Both the position numbers and the translations under genes were made by a program. Shown piece after piece: positions 1 to 6,714 of a stretch of DNA of 13,300 nt. The stretch comes from Rhodospirillaceae bacterium (GTDB lineage: Bacteria > Pseudomonadota > Alphaproteobacteria > UBA8366 > GCA-2717185): the NCBI GenBank assembly GCA_028817685.1, contig JAPPPC010000381.1:1-13300 (forward strand), given 5' to 3'. The notes under the pieces were generated by a model. The model saw only the letters and a list, made by a program, of their open reading frames with translations, was not told the origin of the DNA and searched no databases. Each line of letters starts with the position of its first letter. The stretch's first letter is position 1.

Positions 1-1
1 G

Positions 2-487
2 ATTCTACTGACTGAGAAACCAGTAGTCGCCGCGTTGAACGGCGTTGCGGCCGGCGGCGGGTTCCAGATGGCGTTGGTTTCCGACCAGCGGGTCGCCCAT
101 GCCGGGACGCGGATGGGCCAGCCGGAAATCAATGCCGGTATTCCCAGCGTCATGGGATCGTACTGGATGAGCCTTCATCTCGGTTGGTCGAAGAACCAGG
201 AACTGTCGATGACGGGCCGGCTCCTGGACGCGGAGGAAGCGATGTCGCTGGGACTCGTTAACCATCTTGTCGAGGCAAAGGACGTCGTCGCCAGAGCCTG
301 TGAGGTCGCCGAACTCTTTGCGGCCAAACCGTCTGTTGCCTGGAAACGTACCAAGGCGCGGTTCCGCGAGATTGCGCTCGCGGGCTTCGATGACGCCTTT
401 CGCGCTGGTGTGTTAGGCCAGCAGGAAGCCTACGCCAAAGGCGAGCCGCAAGCCGTGATCGATGCGTTCATGAGCAAGAAGAAATAG
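2..487 (+). CDS. Enoyl-CoA hydratase/isomerase (crotonase) family protein, C-terminal part
   Basis: This is the 3' part of a crotonase-superfamily gene; the 5' end lies left of the window and the frame is open from base 2. The first visible residues give the strand and oxyanion-loop pattern PVVAALNGVAAGGG, followed by QPEINAGIPS and the late SLGLVNHLV segment, all typical of acyl-CoA hydratases and isomerases. In classical enoyl-CoA hydratase two glutamates, 20 residues apart, do the chemistry. Here the second is kept (the E of QPEI), but the position exactly 20 residues before it is Gln (GGGFQMA). A classical hydratase is therefore less likely than an isomerase or another crotonase reaction. 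It ends in TAG, 67 nt before the selenoprotein gene on the same strand, so co-transcription is plausible. The family assignment is firm; the reaction is not known. Confidence 0.9.
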   Translation: MLLTEKPVVAALNGVAAGGGFQMALVSDQRVAHAGTRMGQPEINAGIPSVMGSYWMSLHLGWSKNQELSMTGRLLDAEEAMSLGLVNHLVEAKDVVARACEVAELFAAKPSVAWKRTKARFREIALAGFDDAFRAGVLGQQEAYAKGEPQAVIDAFMSKKK

Positions 488-554
488 CGAAGCGCTGGAC
501 CGGCAGGCCTGTCTCGATCAAAATGGCCCCGAATTTTTTCGAATGGAGTGAATC

Positions 555-1448
555 GTGGACTTGAACACGGAGATCGGTAGCACCGACCCAGTCGGCTATA
601 TGGAGCGCACGCGGCGCTATTACCGCGCGCTCGGCTACAACAATGACTACAAATGGTCGCGGTACGATGATGTGCCTTTCACGCCGCTGAAGAAGCCGCT
701 GGCAGACAGCAAAATCGTGATCGTCACCACCTCCAGCCCGCCGGGCGGACCGAAGGACGGCAACCGTAAGCTCAAGGAAGTGTGGAGTGGCCCGACCACC
801 GGTACCCCGGCTGATCTACATACCGAGTATCTCGCCTGGGACAAGGAAACGACCCATATGCGCGACCGGGAGAGCTATCTGCCGGTGTTGGCGCTGCACG
901 CTCTCGCAGCCGAAGGCCGCATCGGCGGTCTGACCGAGCGGTTCCACGGCGTCCCGACCACCTATAGCCAGAAGCAGACTCTGGGGCAGGACGCGCCCCA
1001 TATCGTGCGGTTGTGCCAGGAGGACCAGGCCGATGTCGCCGTCCTGGTTCCCATATGACCGGTCTGCCACCAAACCGTGAGTTTGGTTGCACGCGCTCTT
1101 GAAGAAGCAGGTATTCCCACCGTCATTATCGGTTCCGGCAAGGACATCGTCGAGCATTGCGGCGTCCCGCGGTTGGTCTTCACCGACTTCCCGCTTGGCA
1201 ATCCGGCCGGTCCGCCCTACGACCGGACAGCGCAGGCGGCGATCGCGGCGCAGGCGATCGACCTGCTTGAAGCGGCCTCTGCACCGCGCACAACCGTGCG
1301 GTCACCGGTACTGTGGCCGGAGGGCGAGGGCTGGCGGCACGTCTATAACTATATCGGTCCGGAAAACCGCGACGCGCTGCGTGCCGAGGGTGAAGCCCGC
1401 CGCGACCGCCAGGCTGACGACAAGCGCGGCCTCGCTGCCGCCTCATAG
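555..1448 (+). CDS. Selenocysteine-containing GrdB/PrdB-like reductase family protein (Sec168, UPVC motif)
   Basis: Two open stretches in the same frame, 555-1058 and 1059-1448, are separated only by a TGA at codon 168. Read through as selenocysteine they give 297 residues. The TGA is followed by P-V-C, forming a U-x-x-C redox motif, between a hydrophobic strand (ADVAVLVPI) and a helix plus strand (LVARALEEAGIPTVII). That is the layout of the Sec site in the glycine/sarcosine/betaine/D-proline reductase selenoprotein B family. The later FTDFPLGNPAGPPYD stretch also fits that family. A SECIS-like hairpin follows the TGA. The start is GTG at 555, with GGAG at 545-548 six bases upstream. The classical enzymes reductively cleave C-N bonds in anaerobic amino-acid fermenters; the role of such homologues in proteobacteria is unsettled. 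Neighbours are a crotonase and a D-2-hydroxyacid dehydrogenase 13 nt downstream. The alternative is a nonsense-mutated Cys homologue. No sel genes are in the window. Confidence 0.85.
1056..1058 (+). other. In-frame TGA read as selenocysteine
   Basis: The reading frame continues intact for 129 sense codons after this TGA and keeps family-like sequence on both sides. The third codon after it encodes Cys (TGC), giving U-x-x-C. Cys homologues would carry C-x-x-C here. Stop usage nearby argues against simple termination, because the next stop in frame is the TAG at 1446-1448, 13 nt before the downstream gene. Confidence 0.85.
1065..1091 (+). promoter_or_regulatory. Bacterial SECIS-like hairpin downstream of the Sec TGA
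   Basis: Bases 1065-1075 (TGC C ACCAAAC) pair with 1081-1091 (GTTTGGT T GCA). The result is a seven-pair upper stem, one C/T mismatch and a three-pair lower stem, closed by the five-base loop CGTGA (1076-1080). The loop starts 17 nt after the TGA and has G as its second base. This agrees with what is known of bacterial SECIS elements: a stem-loop inside the coding region just 3' of UGA, with a G at the 5' side of the apical loop, bound by the SelB elongation factor. The upper stem is perfectly paired. This is a visual fold, not an energy calculation. Confidence 0.75.
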
Positions 1449-1461
1449 GGCGAACGGCATC

Positions 1462-2388
1462 ATGCGGGCGCTCTATTTCGATTGTAGCGCCGGCATGAAG
1501 GCGCTTTACGATACCGCACCAGGGATGGCGGAGCTTCTGCCGTCCCTGGACTTCCATATCGGCGACCCTGATCCAGCTGCACTGCCTGACTTATTGGCCG
1601 GATGCACTGGCGTGCTCAAGGGGCATACCAAGATGCCTGCCGGATTGCTCGATAGGCTGCCCGACCTGAAGGTCGTCGTCTTCCTTGGCACCGGCGTTGC
1701 CAGCTATGTGGATATGGAAGCCGCCGCGGCGCGCGGGATTGCTGCCTACGGCATCGCCGGTTACGGCAACCGTACCATCGCAGAACACACTTTGGCGCTG
1801 ATGCTTTCCGGAGTCAGGCGCGTTGCGCGCCTCGATCGCGAAATGCGGGCGGGAACCTGGCGCCCTGACAGTGGGTTCGAACTGGAAGGCAAGACGCTGG
1901 GTGTGGTCGGCCTTGGCGGCGTCGGCCGCACCATGGTGCAGCTCGGATCCGCGCTCGGCATGAAGGTCATTGCCTGGAACCGCAGTGGCGTCCCCGACGG
2001 TGTTTCGGTGGAGCTTGTTGAAATCGACGATCTGATGGCGCGGTCGGATGTCGTCACCTTGCACATCGATCTGGTGCCGGAGACGAGCGGCATCATCGAC
2101 CGTCGCCGCCTCGAACTGCTGCAGCCGCACGCGGTCTTGGTGAACGCCGCCCGCGGTGCCCTGGTCGACGAAGTGGCGCTGGCCGATCTCTTGACCCAGA
2201 ACCGCATCGGTCATGCTGCGCTCGACGTCTACGGCACCGAGCCCCTGCCCGCCGACAGTCCGTTCCGCGGCCTCGATAACGTCACCCTGACCCCGCACGC
2301 CGCCTGGGTTTCCCCGGAAGCGGCCGAACGGCTGCTGCGCATGGGGATCGAGCGATTGCGGGATGAACTTGCAGGGCATCGTCCATGA
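1462..2388 (+). CDS. D-2-hydroxyacid dehydrogenase, NAD(P)-dependent
   Basis: This 308-residue protein belongs to the D-isomer-specific 2-hydroxyacid dehydrogenase family, which interconverts D-2-hydroxy acids and 2-keto acids. The dinucleotide-binding glycines are GLGGVG at residues 150-155. The catalytic triad of the family is visible: Arg231 in NAARG, Glu260 in the YGTEPL segment and His279 in TPHAA. After the second strand of the nucleotide fold, where NAD-specific members have Asp, this protein reads AWNRSG (about 171-176). That may indicate NADP(H) preference, as in GhrA-type glyoxylate/hydroxypyruvate reductases; this is inference. The ATG at 1462 is chosen because the protein then starts with a normal first strand (MRALYFD), and the open frame further upstream only overlaps the selenoprotein. 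The gap to that gene is 13 nt, and the stop overlaps the next ATG as ATGA, so this is very likely an operon. Confidence 0.93.
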   Translation: MRALYFDCSAGMKALYDTAPGMAELLPSLDFHIGDPDPAALPDLLAGCTGVLKGHTKMPAGLLDRLPDLKVVVFLGTGVASYVDMEAAAARGIAAYGIAGYGNRTIAEHTLALMLSGVRRVARLDREMRAGTWRPDSGFELEGKTLGVVGLGGVGRTMVQLGSALGMKVIAWNRSGVPDGVSVELVEIDDLMARSDVVTLHIDLVPETSGIIDRRRLELLQPHAVLVNAARGALVDEVALADLLTQNRIGHAALDVYGTEPLPADSPFRGLDNVTLTPHAAWVSPEAAERLLRMGIERLRDELAGHRP

Positions 2389-2848
2389 CCTCCGGTGAAC
2401 CGACCGCAAAGGTGATGATCCGCACGGTCGATGATAGTGGTGAAATCGATGTCGAGACGCTGTGGGCTATCGATCTGGGCGAGGACGTCTACGAACTCGC
2501 GAACAGCCCTTTCCACGCCTATTCCGTTTCCTGGGAAGACAAGGTGTATGCACCGTATGACGAAGATGAAAAGTTTCCCGTTCTCGAGCGCGTGGTCGAA
2601 AAACCGGGGAACAGGACCGTCAGGGTAATATTTGATTCCCCTGTTGAAGACGGAAACGACTCAGACATCGTTCTCTAAGGTCTTGTGGCACTGGGCTGCA
2701 GCTACGAAGGGCGAATGCCGCCTTAATTGCGATAAATATCCCGGTGACCGTGGACCTTGGCGTGCTTCGCAACTATCTGGTCGAACAGGATGTCAGTTGG
2801 GAACACGCCGATCCGAGGTACGATGCGTTATTTCCTGACGATAACTGA
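2385..2848 (+). pseudogene. DUF4265 family gene, broken by an in-frame TAA and a frameshift
   Basis: The first 97 codons (2385-2678) give an intact N-terminal part of a DUF4265 protein (VETLWAIDLGEDVYEL, then NSPFHAYSVSWEDKVYAP) up to a TAA at 2676-2678. Family-like sequence continues in the same frame after that stop (GLVALGCSYEG, to about 2723). It then resumes one base earlier, from 2723, as LIAINIPVTVDLGVLRNYL, followed by a stretch containing WEHADPRYD, and ends in TGA at 2846-2848. Joined, these make about 154 residues with the expected domain order. The lesions look like a sense codon changed to TAA and loss of one base near the CCTTAA at 2721-2726. The start overlaps the dehydrogenase stop as ATGA, so the gene was once translationally coupled. 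DUF4265 has no known function. The 97-residue fragment could still be made. Two sequencing errors are the main alternative. Confidence 0.8.
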
Positions 2849-2871
2849 AACAGGCAGGTCAGAAATTGGCG

Positions 2872-3297
2872 ATGGAAAATGAAGGCGGGTGCGTTTGCGG
2901 TGCCGTGCGATTCGGCGCGACAGGCGAAGCGCTGCGCGTGACGATCTGCCATTGCAATTGGTGTCAGCGCCGGACTGGGTCCGCCTTTGGGATCGAGGTG
3001 GTATACCGTGAAGATCAGGTCTCAGTGTCCGGAGATACGGTCTCAACCTATCGCCATGTGTCCGACGAGTCCGGCCGCTGGCTCGACGTCGCGTTCTGCG
3101 GCCGTTGCGGTAGCAATCTAGGCTTCACGCTGGAAGCGGCGCCGGGCATCCGGACCTTACCCGCAGGCGCTTTCGACGATCCCAGCCAGTTCAGCCCCGA
3201 GCGGCAAGAATTCCGGCATGTCTATATTCGATCGCGCCGCGACTGGTCGGACCTCTCGGACAACGTCGCTGTTTACGAACAGCACTTTCGGGATTAG
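2872..3297 (+). CDS. GFA/CENP-V domain zinc-binding protein
   Basis: This 141-residue protein has the cysteine pattern of the glutathione-dependent formaldehyde-activating enzyme (GFA)/CENP-V fold: C7-x-C9 in GGCVCGAVRF, C26-x-C28-x-x-C31 in CHCNWCQRRTGS, and C76-x-x-C79 in FCGRCGSNL. These normally bind two zinc ions. Family members range from the GFA that promotes formaldehyde-glutathione adduct formation to many of unknown function, so the reaction is not assigned. ATG at 2872 is the conventional start. An in-frame TTG at 2866 is better spaced from the AGG at 2856-2858 and would add two residues. It starts 23 nt after the broken DUF4265 frame and ends 7 nt before the convergent metallophosphoesterase. 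A link to formaldehyde would fit the nearby sarcosine dehydrogenase-like gene, which would release formaldehyde or methylene-THF, but this is only suggestive. Confidence 0.88.
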   Translation: MENEGGCVCGAVRFGATGEALRVTICHCNWCQRRTGSAFGIEVVYREDQVSVSGDTVSTYRHVSDESGRWLDVAFCGRCGSNLGFTLEAAPGIRTLPAGAFDDPSQFSPERQEFRHVYIRSRRDWSDLSDNVAVYEQHFRD

Positions 3298-3304
3298 CCG
3301 CGAC

Positions 3305-4120
3305 TCAAACGGTCCACTTTTCGCCATCGAACAGGATATCGACGGGTCTGGGGCCGCTGATTTCGCTGACGCTCGTCAGCAATCCGGTTTCTTCGCTCCA
3401 GCTGTGCAACAGACAGGCGGCGCCCTCCCGGGAGACACTGAGCCGCTCAGGGTGCGCCAGATCGAGTTGAATCTGCGTCGCGGTCGATGGGCAGCTGGCG
3501 GCGATGGTACCGTGGAAACGCCGCTGCAGCGTGCAATGGATATGGCCCGCCAGTACGCGCTCGATTTGGGGGTGGCGCGCGACCACGGCGCCAAACGCAT
3601 CCGCATCGGCGAGGCCCATCCCGTCCATCACCTTCATACCCGTGGCGAAGGGCGGGTGGTGCATGAAAATCACGGTGGGCCTGTCCGGTACTTCCGCCAG
3701 CCGTGCCTCCAGCCAGTCGAGCCGCTGCGCGCAGAGCTTGCCGCCCGGCGCGCCGGGGATATTCGTGTCGAGCGCGATCAGGCGCAGCGGGTCGATGTCC
3801 ACGACATACTGTACGAACCCGTCCATTGCCTGCGCTCCCTGGGCCCCAAAAACCGTGCGCATCCTTGTCCGGTCGTCGTGATTGCCGGGAATGACATGGA
3901 CCGGCATCGTGAGCGGCTGCAGTAACTCCCGGAAGCGGGCATATTCCCAATCCGTTCCGGTATCGACGCAATCGCCGGTTACCATGACCAGGTCTGGCTT
4001 TACGGGCAGTTGGATCAGGTGATCGACCGCACGGCGCAGACAAGCGGCGGTTTCGTAGGTCCGCTCCATAAATCCATCATCTTCGGAAATATGCGTGTCG
4101 CTGATCTGGGCGATGAGCAT
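3305..4120 (-). CDS. Class III metallophosphoesterase (cyclic nucleotide/phosphodiester hydrolase type)
   Basis: This 271-residue protein carries all the calcineurin-like metallophosphoesterase motifs in order: D8-x-H10 (SDTHI), G49-D50 (VTGDC), G79-N80-H81-D82 (PGNHDD), a His pair at 154-155 (FMHHPPF) and G192-H193-x-H195 (AGHIHC). These bind a dinuclear metal centre and hydrolyse phosphodiesters. The length and motif spacing match the class III group that includes CpdA (cAMP phosphodiesterase) and GpdQ (glycerophosphodiesterase); sequence alone does not choose between them. The start at 4120 is preferred because AAGGAAA sits just upstream (about 4125-4131 on the complement) and the protein then begins with its first strand. 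A longer upstream open frame has no family-like sequence. It is divergent from the flavoprotein gene and convergent with the GFA gene. Confidence 0.92.
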   Translation of the reverse strand: MLIAQISDTHISEDDGFMERTYETAACLRRAVDHLIQLPVKPDLVMVTGDCVDTGTDWEYARFRELLQPLTMPVHVIPGNHDDRTRMRTVFGAQGAQAMDGFVQYVVDIDPLRLIALDTNIPGAPGGKLCAQRLDWLEARLAEVPDRPTVIFMHHPPFATGMKVMDGMGLADADAFGAVVARHPQIERVLAGHIHCTLQRRFHGTIAASCPSTATQIQLDLAHPERLSVSREGAACLLHSWSEETGLLTSVSEISGPRPVDILFDGEKWTV

Positions 4121-4154
4121 GATGTTTCCTTTTGGTCGATGCGTCGCTTGCCGC

Positions 4155-4160
4155 CTTATA
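4155..4160 (-). promoter_or_regulatory. Possible -10 box for the metallophosphoesterase gene
   Basis: The complement reads TATAAG, about 35 bases upstream of the start codon in the 145-nt divergent intergenic region. No convincing -35 box stands at 17 bases, so this is a weak candidate. Confidence 0.25.
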
Positions 4161-4265
4161 CACAATGGTGCCCTGCCTCGATACGAACCAGCCCGATAGA
4201 CGGTATCCTCTTGAAACCGTGCCGCACCTGTTGCCTTATCGCAGGGCAGCAGGAGGACCTCAGTA

Positions 4266-6710
4266 ATGCCCAAACCCTTTCCCACCAGTGCTCGGGTCGT
4301 CGTTATCGGCGGCGGCGTCATGGGCTGCAGTACGGCATACCATCTCGCCAAGGCGGGGTGCCGCGACGTGGTGCTGCTGGAACGCAAACAGCTGACTTCG
4401 GGTACGAGTTGGCATTCCGCGGCGCAGGTGCGCGCGTTGCGCTCCAGCGAGAACCTCACGCGGATGATCCAGTACAGTGCCGAGCTGTATCAGAGCCTGG
4501 AGGAGGAGACGGGACAATCGACCGGCTGGGTACAGACCGGCAGTCTCAGTCTCGCGACCAACGAAGAGCGGTTCACCCATATCAAACGGCAGGCCTCGCT
4601 GGCACGGCTGTTCGGTATCGAGGCGGACGTCGTCTCGCCCGAGGAAGCGGGACGGCTGTGGCCGCTGATCCGCACCGACGACCTGGTTGGCGCCGTCTGG
4701 TCGCCGGAGGACGGCCGGGTCAATCCGAGCGATCTTTGCGCGGCGCTGACCAAGGCAGCGCGGGCGAATGGCGCGCAGATCGTCGAGGATGCGCCGGTCA
4801 CAGGCTTCACGGTCACGAACGGCCGCGTCACAGGGGTCGAGACGCCGCACGGCACCATTGCCTGCGAGACCGTGGCGCTTTGCGCCGGCCTGTGGTCGCA
4901 CTCGGTCGCGGCACTGGCCGGCATATCGGCGCCGCTGCATGCCTGCGAGCATTTCTATCTGCTGACCCAGCCGCTAGAGGAGATCACCGGGCACCTGCCG
5001 ACCCTGGGCGATCACGATGCGCATCTTTATCTGCGCGACGATGTGGGCGGTTTGCTGGTCGGCAGTTTCGAACCGAATGCGCGCGCCATCGGGCTCGACA
5101 AACTGCCGCGGGATTTCGCGTTCGATCTGCTGGCCGAGGATTGGGATCATTTCGAGCCGATGCTGATGAACGGCATCCACCGCATCCCCGCGTTGGAGCG
5201 GGCCGAGGCGCGCATGCTGTTGAACGGACCGGAAAGTTTCACGCCCGACGGCCGGTTCCTGCTCGGTGAGTCGCCGGAGCTGCGTGGTTTCTTCCTTGGC
5301 TGCGGTATGAACTCGGCCGGGATGGCGAGCAGTGGCGGGGCCGGACGGTGGCTTGCCGAATGGATTCTCGCGGGTGAGCCGACGGTAGATGTCTGGCCAG
5401 TCGATATCCGCCGTTTCGCGCCCTTCCACAACAACATGCGGGCCTTGCGCGAACGGGCGCCGGAAGTGCTGGCGACCCACTATGTGACGGAGGCGCCGCA
5501 CCGCGAGTTCGAGACCGCGCGCGACATCCGGCACGGTCCGCTGCACGCGCGGCAGGCAGCGAAAGGGGCGCATTTCAGCCAGCGCATGGGGTGGGAGCGA
5601 CCCAGTTTCTTCATCACCGACGGCGCGTCCGTCGATATGACGCCGACCTTTGCGCGACCGGACTTCGAGCGGTATGTCGCAGCGGAGCATGCGGCGGCGC
5701 GCAACGATGTCGCTCTGTTTGACCAGAGCAGTTACGCGAAGCTTCGTGTGCACGGGCCCGATGCGGAGAGCGTGCTGCAACGGCTTTGCGCCAATGACAT
5801 GTCCGCCACGCCGGGCCGGGTGATCTATACCGGCATGTTGAATTCCCAGGGCGGTTATGAATCCGATTGCACCGTGTTCCGCCACGCGGCAGATGACTAT
5901 CTGATCGTCACCGGCACCGCGCAGCCGGTGCGTGACCGCGACTGGATCATGCGGAACCTGGAAGATGAACAGGTCACCATCGACGACGTGACTGAGGGTA
6001 CGGCGGTGCTGGCGCTTGCTGGTCCGAAGACGCGCGATCTGCTCGCCACGGTTAGCGACGCGGACCTGTCAAACGCAGCCTTTCCCTATATGTCCTGGCG
6101 GGACATCGCGTTGGGACGCTGGCCGGTTCGGGCCGCGCGGCTCTCATACGTCGGTGAGCTCGGTTGGGAGCTCTACATGCCGATCGGGTTCGCGGGTGCG
6201 GTTTACGATCTGTTGTTCGAGGCGGGGGCTGAATTCGGTTTGCGCGATGCGGGGACCACGGCGATGACCTGCCTGCGGATTGAGAAAGGCTATCGCGCCT
6301 GGGGTCATGATCTGACGCCGGAGACAACACCGTTGGAGGCGGGGCTGGGGTTCGCGGCGAAAATCGATCTGAATACAGCTTTCATCGGTCAGGACGCCTT
6401 GCGGCGGCAGCGGGATGAGGGCTTGAGCAAGCGGCTTGTCACCTTCACCTTGTCGGAGCGTGAGGCGCTGGCGATCGGCGGCGAACCGATCCTCTGGAAC
6501 GGCGGATTCGTCGGGCAGGTGTCGAGCGCGGCTTTCGGTCACACGGTTGATCGCACCGTTGCGATCGGCCTGGTGCAAGCCGGCGAAACGACGGTGGATG
6601 ACATGGTGCGCGCGGGTGGCTTCGAGATCGAGATCGCCGGTGATCGAATCGCCGCCGCCGCCAGCTTCCAGGCGCCGTACGACCCTCGGGGCGAGAAGCT
6701 GCGGGGTTAG
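4266..6710 (+). CDS. Sarcosine/dimethylglycine dehydrogenase-like flavoprotein with C-terminal GcvT domain
   Basis: This 814-residue two-part enzyme starts with a DAO-type FAD oxidoreductase (about 8-365) with the Rossmann glycines G15-x-G17-x-x-G20 and the segment TSGTSWHSAAQVRAL. His50 there aligns with the covalent FAD-linking His of dimethylglycine and sarcosine dehydrogenases. A linker of the FAD-oxidase middle type follows (about 365-425), then a GcvT/aminomethyltransferase-like domain (about 430-805) including GELGWELYMP, RIEKGYRAWGHDL and TPLEAGLGF. In characterised relatives the first part oxidises an N-methyl group and the second passes the one-carbon unit to tetrahydrofolate. The exact N-methyl amine here is unknown. 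The start has a strong AGGAGG at 4251-4256, nine bases before ATG. It ends 4 nt before the MOSC gene, so the two are probably co-transcribed. Confidence 0.92.
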   Translation: MPKPFPTSARVVVIGGGVMGCSTAYHLAKAGCRDVVLLERKQLTSGTSWHSAAQVRALRSSENLTRMIQYSAELYQSLEEETGQSTGWVQTGSLSLATNEERFTHIKRQASLARLFGIEADVVSPEEAGRLWPLIRTDDLVGAVWSPEDGRVNPSDLCAALTKAARANGAQIVEDAPVTGFTVTNGRVTGVETPHGTIACETVALCAGLWSHSVAALAGISAPLHACEHFYLLTQPLEEITGHLPTLGDHDAHLYLRDDVGGLLVGSFEPNARAIGLDKLPRDFAFDLLAEDWDHFEPMLMNGIHRIPALERAEARMLLNGPESFTPDGRFLLGESPELRGFFLGCGMNSAGMASSGGAGRWLAEWILAGEPTVDVWPVDIRRFAPFHNNMRALRERAPEVLATHYVTEAPHREFETARDIRHGPLHARQAAKGAHFSQRMGWERPSFFITDGASVDMTPTFARPDFERYVAAEHAAARNDVALFDQSSYAKLRVHGPDAESVLQRLCANDMSATPGRVIYTGMLNSQGGYESDCTVFRHAADDYLIVTGTAQPVRDRDWIMRNLEDEQVTIDDVTEGTAVLALAGPKTRDLLATVSDADLSNAAFPYMSWRDIALGRWPVRAARLSYVGELGWELYMPIGFAGAVYDLLFEAGAEFGLRDAGTTAMTCLRIEKGYRAWGHDLTPETTPLEAGLGFAAKIDLNTAFIGQDALRRQRDEGLSKRLVTFTLSEREALAIGGEPILWNGGFVGQVSSAAFGHTVDRTVAIGLVQAGETTVDDMVRAGGFEIEIAGDRIAAAASFQAPYDPRGEKLRG

Positions 6711-6714
6711 GGCG

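Noticed and set aside
258..265. TTAACCAT CtrA half-site (also at 9690-9697)
   Set aside because: Both lie inside coding sequence as ordinary codons with no second half at the right spacing.
531..542. CGAATTTTTTCG before the selenoprotein gene, as an intrinsic terminator for the crotonase gene
   Set aside because: The T-run is not preceded by a GC-rich stem; the repeat itself is only four pairs.
816..1157. Minus-strand open frame across the Sec TGA region
   Set aside because: Shadow of the selenoprotein; no family-like sequence or ribosome site.
1087..1461. Upstream open extension of the D-2-hydroxyacid dehydrogenase frame
   Set aside because: It overlaps the second half of the selenoprotein in another frame, is Arg-rich and unlike the family; the protein's first strand begins at 1462.
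1591..2409. 272-codon minus-strand open frame
   Set aside because: Antisense to the dehydrogenase, whose catalytic motifs are all present on the plus strand.
2676..2726. Programmed -1 frameshifting or recoding in the DUF4265 gene
   Set aside because: No slippery heptamer at the shift point, and a separate in-frame TAA also has to be bypassed; decay or sequencing error is simpler.
3218..3925. Plus-strand open frame of 235 codons
   Set aside because: Lies antisense to the metallophosphoesterase; composition is not protein-like.
4010..5269. Plus-strand open frame of 419 codons
   Set aside because: Overlaps the metallophosphoesterase start and the DMGDH-like gene in another frame; Arg-rich shadow.
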